Of a stretch of DNA of 20,371 bases, positions 1-8,824 are shown in pieces (the first letter of the stretch is position 1; every line of letters begins with the position of its first letter). This DNA comes from Priapulus caudatus (taxonomy: Eukaryota > Priapulida > Priapulimorpha > Priapulimorphida > Priapulidae): the NCBI RefSeq assembly GCF_000485595.1, contig NW_014578727.1:39397-59767 (forward strand), written 5' to 3'. The notes under the pieces are model-generated. The model did no database searches. It was not told the origin of the DNA and worked only from the letters and a program-made list of their open reading frames with translations. A program made the translations under genes and the position numbers.

Positions 1-376
1 ATTTTTATAGTAAATTAATACTATTTTACTAATACAGTTATATTTTAATATTTCAGTTACATTTTTGTTTTGCGTTATCAAGCTCAATAATAATCTACGA
101 TGGTATGTAATTAATAGTATATACATATACTAGAGGCCAACAGCCACTCCGTGGCAGCCATGAAGGGCCCACGATGAAGGGCCATGATGGGGGAATTGAT
201 TTTCAGTTGAATTTGACTTGGATTTTTTGGATTTTTTGATTGTTTGATTTTGTTGGTTTTTTGATTTTTTTGGATTTTTTGTTTTTTTGGGGGGTCAGAG
301 GGGCTGAGGGGCATTGACAACAGAAACAAGGAGAAAATGGACCGTTAACAGTTGTATCTGTGCTTGAGATGCTTAA
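1..376. other. AT-rich non-coding stretch with T-rich tract
   Basis: No gene is supported here. About 196-292 is a T-rich low-complexity tract built of repeated GATTTTTT-like words, ending in a run of G. Short open frames on the minus strand are translations of this tract (Lys/Asn/Gln-rich) and are not credible proteins. The tract lies just upstream of the coiled-coil exon remnant that starts near 403 and could be intronic relative to it. Confidence 0.6.
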
Positions 377-402
377 ATGTATTTTTTGTCTTATATTTTA
401 GT

Positions 403-795
403 TAAGGAACAGAAACGAAAGATAAGTTCTGCAAACGACTTTAAGGAGGGAGTTGAAAAATTAAACCGGGAGTTCTTTCACCACCAGAAGGAGGTTGAAA
501 ACGTTTCATCGCAGCTGAAAAAGAACGCGAAGAGCGTTGGTATGAAGAAAAGCGAAAACAAGAAGAAATGCATAAACAAGACAGACAAGACAGAGACAAC
601 AGGAAAATGCAGCATGAGCTAAACATGATGTAAATTCTTTTGACAGGATTGAGGCCACAGACTTCTACCAATACCAGTATGCCTCAATCTCAGTTCAGGC
701 GGCAGACCAACAATATGCTGCAGTGCAACATGAACAAAAACAATTTCTCCCAAAGGGATTGTTTTGCAATAAAAGCAATACATTATGGTATAAAA
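403..795 (+). pseudogene. Decayed coiled-coil exon, possibly Harbinger Myb/SANT-like partner protein
   Basis: After a plausible splice acceptor (ATATTTTAG, ending about 402) the plus strand encodes a Lys/Glu-rich stretch beginning VKEQKRKISSANDF and continuing to VSSQLKK. The frame then slips in an A-run near 516-521. In the neighbouring frame it continues as EREERWYEEKRKQEEMHKQD and on to MQHELNMM, ending in TAA at 631-633. Past that stop the same frame stays open into LTGLRPQTSTNTSMPQSQFR. Charged heptad-like stretches followed by a Met/Gln-rich tail are usual in the C-terminal part of Myb/SANT-like proteins that accompany Harbinger transposases. That match is by composition and layout only, and the N-terminal Myb domain is not visible. 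The presence of a Harbinger transposase at 5341-6734 makes the assignment more plausible. It could instead be an unrelated coiled-coil exon. Confidence 0.3.
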
Positions 796-987
796 CCATT
801 GCGTTTTATTATTTGTTTCTGGTGCCATGCCCACTCCATTTACATGCACAGTGAATCTAAAATCTCCTATGTCTTTACATTGACTACGTCACGAATTTTC
901 TATGGTAAAATTTGTAAAATTTTTGTTGCCATTTTTTTACATTAAAATTAAGTACTAACGGGACTAAACGTATCGTAAAATTCTTAC
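640..987. other. Non-coding stretch between coiled-coil remnant and large minus-strand gene
   Basis: Beyond about 795 I see no supported coding sequence. The DNA is AT-rich. On the minus strand the stretch begins (at 987) with a consensus splice donor, CAG|GTAAGA, so it may be the intron following the large exon 988-4323. No matching acceptor or downstream exon of that gene was recognised before the window edge. Confidence 0.4.
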
Positions 988-3900
988 CTGATAAGATTGT
1001 TTCTCAACTAGTTAAAAATCCAAAAAACCTGGACGATTTGATATTATGTTCCTGACATTAATTGCTTGAACCACTGCTGGGCCATCAAAGACTTTGCAAT
1101 CAAAGTTAGGTGGAACTTCTGGCTTTGCACAGTTCAAGAGATCCAATAGCTGGGACTTGCAGGTTGGTAATCGCAGTTTGCCGTGGTCGCTCAGGGATGG
1201 AGGCCATGGGTGATTTTCATGCATGAAGAACTTATCATTGTCGTCACCACGCACTTGGCAGGAGATGTATAATTGGCTGAAGAGGCTGTAGTCGCTCTTT
1301 ATGTCTTCCAATTGTTGTTTCATCTTCGATTTATTTCTTGCAGTGGGTTGCTTGAAGATCAGGATATTATTCCTTTTAATCGGCTGATGGATGGAACGAT
1401 TTCTTTCGACCAAAACATTCGTAACATACTCTTCATACTGCTCTTTTCCAAGGTGTTCCATGTTGCGGAAGGTGCCCACTGTAGCCTGGTCCACACAATC
1501 ATGACTACAAAGTGACATCAGCTCCTTTGATTCTTCAGTAAAGGGATTTCCCATTGTCGTAATTGTAGCACATAGCTTGTTGACCTGTTTCTTGAAGGTC
1601 TGCTGTGTAGAAAATCCCTCCTCATGGCTTTTGAAATCCTCCGGATCATCTCCAGAATACTGCTTCTCAAACTCTGTCAGTAGTCGAGCCTGTTCAGGAC
1701 CACCAACCATCCATCGCTTCAATGCCTTTGGATTCTCTGTCAATCCGATAGCTCCACCGGAATCTTTTATGTTTGCATTGTTTTGTTCATGTGCTTGGTC
1801 TAATGGCATAGCACAAAACCTCCTTTGTCCCTTAGGGAAGACCCAAAAGCGCTTTAGCTGCTCCTCAATGCCCTCAGGAATGGTCTTCATGTCTCGCAAA
1901 TGCACAGGGACCCAGCGAGCGTAGTTCTGGCGGTCAAAGACAAAGAACCATGGTGTGAGTGTCTCAAGTACATCAATGTAGAGGGCGAAGTTTTTTTCAC
2001 GGTGTGCACGAACGAAGATGAGGACCAGCATTTCCAACTTAAGTACAAGGTCCCAAAATGCGAAGGTCGGACTCTTTGTGCTCATATCGCTTTTCCATGC
2101 AGTGAAGGCTTCGTCCTCTTGCTGATTGTCAGACTCATCGTCTTGCATCGTCTGCCGGGCATCATGCTGCAGCTTTGCAAGAGTCAGTGCCGTCACCTGA
2201 TGCGCGTGCCTTGTCCGGGTTAAGCGCGCTACACGGAGGAAAGAGTCTGCTGTACCTGCCGAGGCAACTTCTGCTTCGGTCAGAGCTGTTGTCCAACCAC
2301 TGTTTTCCAACAGGTCGCCAAGCACATTCCACAAAGCCATTTCAAGGTGAAGGCCTCCAAACATGATCACGTATGACGTTTCACCATATGTTTCTGGCCA
2401 AGTCCACTGCACATACTTGCAAAGAGTGAACAGCGGTTGATCAGCAGCTAATACTGGTATTTGTCCTGGATTCAATCTTTCCGTTTCCCGTTTTACAATT
2501 GTCATTCCATGTTTGATCATTGAAATTGTAGCAGCTTTCTCGAAAAAGAGTGGCAGCAGGGCACTTATACCACTTGGATCAGTGGGGTTTGGCTGATCAG
2601 ATGCATGATAAGCGGCCCATGCAATGTGTTCACTCCTGCCAAGAGTATCTTTAGACAGTAGTTCAATGCTCTGTTGTAGCCATTTGATCTCTTGTCTCCT
2701 AGCTATTTCAAGGTAGCTTACGGTATCGGGTATGGCTATCCCTGGTACTTTGATATCTCGAACATTGCATACCACGTCAGGGACAATGCTGTAACTGTCG
2801 GGTAGTGGTGGCGTTACTGTATTCTCAGGTGGAATTCTGATAGGGGGTCTGCTTTCTCCGGGATTATCAGCCGTGGGAAACTGAAGGAGGCTCAGGCCTG
2901 TTCCATGGAATGATCCCTCCGCCGTTGTAGAAGACAAGTTATGGTCAATGTTGTCAATTACACCCACGGTAAAGATACCTTCACGTAGCTGAGCAGGACA
3001 CACTGAATTCTCCTGCTCAAATCGTTGACACAGAGCTGCAGTGAACCAGTCTAATATTTCCAAGAGACGTTCATAACTGATACTGAGACCTAGTTCATAC
3101 AAGTGTGTCATCATCTTTTTGCTGCGGGTGTGAGTATGTATATATAGCCCCATGTACATTGGAAAAGGTGGCTCGCGAACCTTTGTGTGTCTTGTCATGG
3201 CACGTTCAGGAGCCCGTTGCTTCGAGTTGAAGAGTACTAACTGGCAAATAGTAAGGCAAGCTTGTGTCGGCATTGCACTTTGATCATTGATGCTGCTACC
3301 ATATAGAAGCAACGATACCAGAGACTTCAGAATTGCTGGGACTGAGTCTCATTGGCAGTCAGCTGGAAATGAGCCTGCGAAGTTGAAGAATTCCTTGCCA
3401 AATATCTCTTGTCTCACTGCTTTGACAACTCGGTTCATGGACAGAGCTTTTTCATCGAAATCGCGTGCAGCCACTGCCGACTTTAATATCTCTTGTAGGC
3501 CCTCATTGAAAACAAGAAATGTGCTGTTCAAAACTGTTTGTTCCTGACAGTCCTCATCGAAGTGCGCAAGTAGTTGATCTTTCAGCCTTGATTTATTCAC
3601 TGTTTTTTCGATGCCAAGAACAGCAAGTCTCTCTTGATACAACGCATGCAGCTTAGTAAGCTTGAACATGAATGTTCCTTCATCAATATTGTCCTCTATG
3701 AACGAAATTAGCTCTGCAAATACACGAGACTGAACTATTTTCTCGTCATTGCTGCATTGAGTCTCTCCGTGCTCTTTGCGCATCACACTTCTATAGCGAC
3801 TCTTAAAGCGGCTTAAGCAGTTATAGTGGTACTGAGCTTCAATAGCTATCAAGTCACCACCAGCTATTCGGGCTAACACGTCGTTGTCCTCCAGCGTTAT

Positions 3901-4323
3901 GGCCATACGTCTCACATTCTTGTCAAGTTCCAATGTACTGCACCTATGAAGCGTGCCAGCACCTTTTCCACAAAAGATACAGTCTTTGCTGAAGCCTTCT
4001 TGTGATGTCCGTTTCGTCTTCCTCTTTCCACATTCGCCACCGTCAGTTTTTCGTTTTTTGGTTTGTCGTTCTTGCGTTCTTGCAAGTTTCGAAGGGGCAA
4101 ATTTGAGGTGGCATGCCCTGTGCCATTTGGCATGGTTTGTGTATAGGTCATCTTCGTGACATCTTCGTGACACACCAAGCTAGCTGGAAGTGCACCCATG
4201 CAGTGATCGGAATCCTTGTACATTTTGCACAAAACTCTCATATGCAGACAGTTCTTTCCCAGCAGCAGGGCTCGTCAGATCTCCACCATCTTCTCCGCAA
4301 ATGATGCAATTTTCCCAGTTCAT
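988..4323 (-). pseudogene. Large zinc-module/nuclease-like protein of an uncharacterised multicopy invertebrate family, two in-frame stops
   Basis: From ATG at 4323-4321 one minus-strand frame runs to TAA at 1014-1012 (1,103 codons before it), interrupted by TAG at codon 48 (4182-4180) and TGA at codon 325 (3351-3349). The N-terminus has two similar zinc-binding modules: CIIC (residues 6-9) with WHRAC (67-71), and CIFC (115-118) with YHYNC (165-169). A basic linker separates them. From about residue 338 comes a large domain with blocks I recognise as recurring in multicopy uncharacterised invertebrate proteins: VIDNIDHN (456-463), ADQPLF (627-632), FGGLHLEMALW (656-666), NYARW (800-804), LDQAHEQ (841-847) and PALKRWM-like sequence near 867. 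Regularly spaced Asp/His/Glu after hydrophobic strands suggests an RNase H-fold nuclease or transposase; this is inference. Family members as I recall them continue after the DGP/AVV motif, so the C-terminus may be truncated. An in-phase splice donor lies 24 nt past the TAA. Long retained coding capacity argues for recent activity; the stops argue for a pseudogene, recoding or assembly error. Confidence 0.6.
4150..4171. repeat. 11-bp tandem duplication in the zinc-module coding region
   Basis: ATCTTCGTGAC occurs twice head to tail (4150-4160 and 4161-4171). Read on the minus strand, the duplication switches the frame between the one that encodes GALPASLVCHED and the one that encodes DDLYTNHAKWH. 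With a single copy these two would be continuous, so the duplication is a probable frameshift lesion close to the in-frame TAG at 4182-4180. Confidence 0.75.
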
Positions 4324-4629
4324 TCCGTCGTTTTACACCTCTATTGTCTATCTGAAAATCGACACAATATATAACATGTAGGTCGTTTATCAGTCAACAG
4401 TAACATATTATTTATAATCTGTCCCTAGCATTGGTTTAATCTCAATATCAATTTTTTGTTCATCATTAGCACACTTTATTGTACAGTTTGAGATTCAAAT
4501 AGTGGAAAGAAGCACAGATCACATCTCTCTACATCTTTTATGTTAAAATGTGATTTTATATAATATGCCAACAATAACATCAATTTTGGAATATGGCAAA
4601 ATATGGCCACATATAACATTGGTTAACAC
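4324..4629. other. AT-rich intergenic stretch, possible 5' flank of large minus-strand gene
   Basis: No coding sequence is supported. This is upstream of the minus-strand ATG at 4323 and would hold its promoter. I see no convincing TATA box or terminal inverted repeat. It ends at the presumed left boundary of the hAT-like fragment at 4630. Confidence 0.4.
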
Positions 4630-5089
4630 CAGGGGTGGCAAAATGCTTTGTCCGAGTTGCCCGAGCCGTACATTTATACGTCTGGGCAAGCGTATGTTTT
4701 CAATCCAATTGTCCGTGGACAAGTAAAATATCTGGTTAATAAATGAAAATGAATTTCAAATGCCTAAACTTACTCGTCAATATTGTCGCTTTTAAAAGCG
4801 GATGTTTACATGCGATTAACGCGAATAGTGTATTTTGCGGTTCAACTGATACACTGCGGATCTATATATGTAAGGGGAGGTCACTATAAAGGAAATTGTG
4901 CGAGTAATTTGTACCGCATTTTAAACTTGCAGTTTTATATAAACAGACGACACATCGTCATCGCAAAACAAAGAAATGGATCGATTTTTGATTAAAAAGT
5001 CAAAGTCGGAAGCAAAATGCGAACCACCACCTACGAAAAAGATTAAAAAGGATTATGATAGAAAATATGATTCCACCAAACGACAATAG
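4630..5089 (+). mobile_element. Truncated hAT-like DNA transposon, left end
   Basis: The fragment begins CAGGGGTGGCAAAATG at 4630, close to the terminal inverted repeats of hAT elements (typically CAGGGGT/C...). It is followed about 345 bp downstream by an N-terminal coding remnant in the orientation expected for a left-end promoter. No right inverted repeat (its reverse complement would read ATTTTGCCACCCCTG) was found in the window, so the element appears truncated soon after the small ORF. If GTTAACAC just left of 4630 was the 8-bp target duplication, its partner is also missing. The assignment rests on the terminal sequence and the small ORF together. Confidence 0.45.
4976..5089 (+). pseudogene. 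N-terminal remnant of a hAT (ZBED/SCAND3-like) transposase
   Basis: ATG at 4976 opens a 37-codon frame starting MDRFLIKKSK and ending in KYDSTKRQ before TAG at 5087-5089. A start of the form MD(K/R)FL followed by a Lys-rich nuclear-localisation stretch and a KRKYD-like motif is typical of hAT-derived ZBED/SCAN-type transposases. Those proteins run to roughly 600 residues, so more than 90% of the protein is missing. An AT-rich TATATAAA motif about 40 bp upstream could be the old promoter. The stop falls where the family would continue into its central domain, which supports truncation over a real micro-gene. Confidence 0.4.
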
Positions 5090-5340
5090 TAATATAATCA
5101 GGTTGCTTGACCTGCACCTATAGTGATCATAGACATGAGTTGCACTTCTCTAGCTCCTTTTGTTTCAAAGTTATTAAACAAAATAGGAAATCTAGAAAGA
5201 TGCTCGCGGAAAATAAAGTGATTTATACGAAAATTGGGCACCCTCGAAAAATAGTGTCGAAAGGGGAAAATTAGAGCCGGACGTTGGGTAAAAATGACAT
5301 GTATTTAGTGGTAAAGTTAGACTTGTATATGTGGACTTGT

Positions 5341-6734
5341 ATATGTGTAGATACATATCCAGCAATAGTGGGCACTCTAGTGACATCACAGTCCAGGCGT
5401 TTGAGTAGAATTTTCCATCGACCTTTTAATCTGCCAAACGCATTCTCCACAACTACACGTGCCCGACCCAGTTGATAATTGAATGTTTTCTGCTCAGATG
5501 TCAGGCTACCATTATCTGTATATGGTTTCAGTAACCAAGTAAGCATGGGGTATGCTGCGTCCCCAAGAAAAACCAAGGGGATGGGTTTACCATTTATCAC
5601 TTTTTCCCAATTCGGAAGGAGAGTGCCATCCATACCGTCATTATAAAATGACGAATTGGCAAAGACCCTGGCATCATGAACGCTGCTGGGGTATCCTGTG
5701 AAAGTATAGAGAAATCTATACCGATAGTCAACAACAGCAGTCATATTTACACTATAATATCCCTTACAAGTAGTCTTTGTGATCCTCCTGTGGAGCAATT
5801 ATAGGGATATGGCTACCGTCGATGGCACCACAACATTGGGGAAATCCCCATTTAAGTTCGAATCCAGTTATTATTTCCCTTAGAGCATCTCCTGTGGGTA
5901 CCTTAACATACAACTCGGTTAGTTCAATCCGCGCCAAGCATGTTTGGTTTGTTATGTGGCAGGCAGTCGATCTGGCAATCCCAAATAAGTGTCCAATTGA
6001 ACGGAATTCTATATTTGTACTTAGCCGCCATAACTCTTTTTTCAACAGGAATTGCTTTCCTCGTCACAGTGTTCATCTTTCGTACGACATCTTTTAGTGC
6101 ATTGCATATAACCTGAAAATACACAATAAAATTGTTTAGGAACTGTTGCAACAAGGAGCAAAGTCAAGTGCTTTTTTAACATTTCTGAAAAAGAAAATAA
6201 TAACTTATTAAATAATAAGAACTAGCCTAATATTCACATAAAGACAAACATACAGGCACTGGAAAAAGCCTGAAAATCAAATGTAATCAAAATATTTTAA
6301 TAAATAAAAATTACTCCTTCCTTACTGGAGACTGGAGTGGATAGTGGAGAGCTTTCTGAAGAGATTGGGACCATATTTTTTTATTAAATGAGCAAAAGGC
6401 CTACCTCAAAGATCCCTTTGGTATTTCTAAAATTCTCCAACCAGTCGTCATCACTCCAGGTTTTCATTACTGTGTTTTCAAACCAACCATACTCGCGAGA
6501 TCGTACCCACACCCTGCGTGGTAACTTCTCGATATGTTTGTTTTCATCACAGAAATATCTCAGTAACAGTTGTGACTGAAATACAAAAAAATTCCGTCTT
6601 TGTCTATTTAACGATTGATAAAATCTAGTCCGGCGTTCGTGGGCCTCCTTTTGATAATCGTCTTCATCTCCAAAGCATTCGTCATGTTCATCTGGATCAT
6701 CATTTTGTGTAATTATACTGAAGAATTGCAACAA
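5341..6734 (-). pseudogene. PIF/Harbinger (HARBI1-like) transposase, frameshifted
   Basis: Exon 1 (about 6734-6405) encodes the N-terminal region, with PRRVWVRSREYGWFENTVM and WSDDDWLENFRNTKGIFE. It ends at a donor (GAG|GTAGGC). An acceptor at 6114-6113 (TTTTCAG) opens exon 2 at 6112 with VICNALKDVVRKMNTVTRKA and VEKR. The frame then shifts, apparently through a deletion just before LWRLSTN, and continues through LFGIARSTACHITNQ to GAIDGSHIPI. A second shift near 5772 leads into KGYYSVNMTAVVDYRYRF, LGDAAYPMLTWLLKPY and RVVVENAFGRLKGRWK. The DDE residues are visible: Asp (codon 5820-5818), Asp (5561-5559), Glu (5447-5445). A donor-like GTATCT follows GY at about 5356. The usual C-terminal exon (CCVLHN-type motif) was not found. 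DDE_Tnp_4 transposases cut and paste DNA with help from a Myb-like partner. At least two frameshifts make this copy inactive as it stands. Confidence 0.8.
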
Positions 6735-7219
6735 AGGAGTGACATCGTGTTTCCCGCAATTTTTGAAATCAGCGTACTCAAAACCCTCCTAGAGCAAATT
6801 TTCATGCTTCTTTCCAAAAGTGCACACTTTAAGTAAAACATGTCACATATCCGCCCCACTATTTGTTAACAGTCAACAAATCCTTGTTGACCTGTCCTCT
6901 TGAGGGTCAAAAGGTTATCGGACACTTACTCTTCGTGTAACGTTGATTTTTACGTTACTATGTTATTGTGAAGTTTACAATGTTATTTCAAAGCCATAAA
7001 CAAGAGAAAGCCAGTGTTATACCATGATTCACAGTTTACAGATGATGCGGTCGTATCTGTCCGTGCCTGGTTGAGAAGCGTTTCCCCGATTCTTTCCCGG
7101 CTCCTGGCTTATATAGTCAGACACGACCGCGAACCACTCATGCGGCATGCATGCTCCGTCCACACTACCGCGACATTTGCAGTGGAGATTATTGAGTTAT
7201 AGCGAGATGCGGGCAGTCC
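6735..7219. other. Non-coding stretch with a dispersed repeat block
   Basis: No coding sequence is supported. It contains one copy of the dispersed block at 6862-6937, followed by unique DNA. The short open frames near 7014-7200 lack any recognisable motif. Confidence 0.5.
6862..6937. repeat. Dispersed repeat block, copy 1
   Basis: This 76-bp block, starting TTTGTTAACAGTCAACAAAT and ending near GACACTTACTCTTCG, recurs with a few changes at 16024-16097. It opens with a near-perfect 17-bp palindrome (TTGTTAACAGTCAACAA) and includes a short hairpin-like CCTCTTGAGG. The trailing text TTTCAAAGCCATAAA near 6985 also has a counterpart near 16128. It is probably part of a non-autonomous mobile element shared with the 16 kb region. 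Confidence 0.7.
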
Positions 7220-7564
7220 AGTTAATTCTATTACAGAGTTAATTTCATTACAGAGAAGCACGGATACTCTAGTTAATTCAATTTCAGAGAAACATGGACA
7301 TTCTAGGTAATTCAATTACATCGCTGCGAGACACGGGTATGTAACATTATGCAGAACTACTTTGTAGCCACATCACTACGCGTATACCCGCGTATGTAGA
7401 CTGTTACTGAAAGCAGTGCTCTCTGGGCTCGGCCATGTTTTGCTAGGCACGAATAAATGTGGTCTTACCCAATTATGTTTGGACATCCGATACTTTACAG
7501 GGTACTCTTATAAATCCAATTACAGAGAAACACGGACATTCTAGTTAATCCAATTACAGAGTTA
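7220..7564. repeat. Diverged 34-bp tandem repeat in two clusters
   Basis: Units resembling AGTTAATTCAATTACAGAGA followed by AACACGGACATTCT (34 bp in all) occur in tandem at about 7220-7323 and again at about 7516-7564. The roughly 190 bp between the clusters has a different sequence. Units differ by several substitutions, so the array is old. The inserted segment includes an AATAAA-like word near 7450 but no gene. Confidence 0.6.
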
Positions 7565-7632
7565 CTCCGTCGATCCGCTCAAGTCAAAGGTGCCGACGCA
7601 TCACTTTCTGACGGCCATCGAGCACGACTGCA

Positions 7633-7701
7633 AAACAGGGGGGAGTTTTCCCAAACGGGGCGCAACGATTCAAACAGGGGGGAGTTTTCCAAACGGGGCG
7701 C
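7633..7701. repeat. Two tandem copies of a GC-rich 39-bp period repeat
   Basis: The word AAACAGGGGGGAGTTTTCC, followed by AAACGGGGCGC, occurs at 7633-7663 and again at 7672-7701 with one C fewer, giving a 39-bp period. The high G content contrasts sharply with the AT-rich surroundings. The second copy runs into the perfect palindrome at 7690-7715. Confidence 0.75.
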
Positions 7702-7715
7702 GCGCGCCCCGTTTG
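7690..7715. repeat. Perfect 26-bp GC-rich palindrome
   Basis: The sequence from CAAACGGGGCGCG at 7690-7702 is followed directly by its exact reverse complement at 7703-7715, with no spacer. The centre is an alternating CG run of eight bases. It could extrude as a cruciform, arise from an inverted duplication of the neighbouring 39-bp repeat end, or be a binding site. Confidence 0.85.
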
Positions 7716-8059
7716 CGCAATGTAGGGAGAACCCTGGACTTGACTTGGACAGGTTGTGTCTTGGACGGCTCTCAGGACTCTCCAGGGCAGAAATTTCACT
7801 GGGCTCTCAGCATAAGCTTTATCTTTGGTGCATCATAGTTCCAATGGGGTCCCGCCATTACAAATTACTTGAAAACTTGCTGTTAGTGTCTCATCAATGC
7901 CAATGGGCGTCTCAGGATTTCACTAAACTGTCCAGATATACAAAATATCTTCCACTATTTTAACATTGTCCTGTTCGCGTAACGTCTCACGTTACGCGTC
8001 TCTCTCTTACGTACATGTACTGTGTGAATTATACTGACCAGTTTCCAATTTTATTGTAG
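7716..8059. other. Non-coding stretch
   Basis: No coding sequence is supported. Near 7977-8000 a palindromic-looking pair, GTAACGTCTCACGTTACG, is visible. The stretch ends in a polypyrimidine-type acceptor for the small exon candidate at 8060. Confidence 0.4.
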
Positions 8060-8110
8060 ATACTGTTTCGTATCCCGGGAATAACAGTGGATCAGCTGCT
8101 GGATCAGCAG
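8060..8110 (+). other. Candidate small exon upstream of HECT locus
   Basis: A pyrimidine-rich acceptor (TTCCAATTTTATTGTAG) ends at 8059 and a strong donor (CAG|GTATGT) begins at 8111, enclosing 51 bp. One open phase encodes TVSYPGNNSGSAAGSAG, low-complexity Ser/Gly sequence that would suit the linker region preceding the HECT domain. The evidence is the two splice sites; no homology was recognised. Confidence 0.3.
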
Positions 8111-8336
8111 GTATGTAAACAATAAGGTTAGCTGTAGGCCTATTATGGATCCAAAAGTGACAAACTACTCTTTACCGCAATCCTGTCAAGACATTGTTAT
8201 TCTGACATCGTGAAGTTCAAGTTGATGTCATGAAGTCACTGCTGTTCGAATGATATTGATATCTCAATTTTGATAATGTGAAATATTTCAGTCTGTGGCA
8301 CAGATACAGACATAGAACCACATCTATACTAGGTGA

Positions 8337-8405
8337 TTAATAATAATAATAATAATAATTTATTTTATTAAAGTGCTTACAATGTAAAATCATTTTCAAA
8401 GCACT
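8337..8405. repeat. (TAA)n microsatellite with adjoining hairpin motif
   Basis: TAA repeats from about 8337 to 8360 are followed by TTTATTTTATTAAAGTGCTT. Then AGTGCTT (8372-8378) pairs with AAGCACT (8399-8405). This arrangement, a TAA stretch beside an AAGTGCTT-type palindrome, is common at the end of short non-autonomous repeats in marine invertebrate genomes, but the family cannot be named here. The remainder of 8111-8820 shows nothing supportable. Confidence 0.5.
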
Positions 8406-8824
8406 GCACATATAATTAGAATGGATAAAACAGTGAGATAAAACGATAGGAAGATAAAAGATCATAGTCATAGAAAATTTGGTAAAATGCTGAACAAAGA
8501 GTGCTCAGCGTCTTCATATTCTTTTTGAATTAATTAACAGAGATTAATTAATTTTTTTTAGAGCAGAGCATTTTTTCGTTGAAACATTAAAAGATCGAAA
8601 CATCAAACTGTGAGTTTGACAGCTTTCAAAAATACTATATCCGTACTATTTCTTTCATTTAGGACACGATATATCGTTAACTAGTCTATCGAGCATACAT
8701 ATAGCACAAGCTTTATTAAAAGCATATATGGTGAAATGGAATAGGGAACGAAATTATGCCACCCATATTGCATGCTCAATACGTATTACTATCCACTAAG
8801 GTACTTCTAAGAGCGGCTATGATG

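Noticed and set aside
111-329. Lys/Asn/Gln-rich minus-strand ORF
   Set aside because: Low-complexity translation of a T-rich tract.
1273-2366. Plus-strand ORFs opposite the large minus-strand gene
   Set aside because: Shadow frames of a long, motif-bearing coding sequence.
7641-7690. NF-kappaB-like sites in GGGGGAGTTTTCC
   Set aside because: The spacing does not fit the 10-bp GGGRNNYYCC consensus well, and repetition is explained by the tandem repeat.
8338-8362. TAA stretch as an origin or terminator
   Set aside because: Simple microsatellite; no supporting context in an animal genome.
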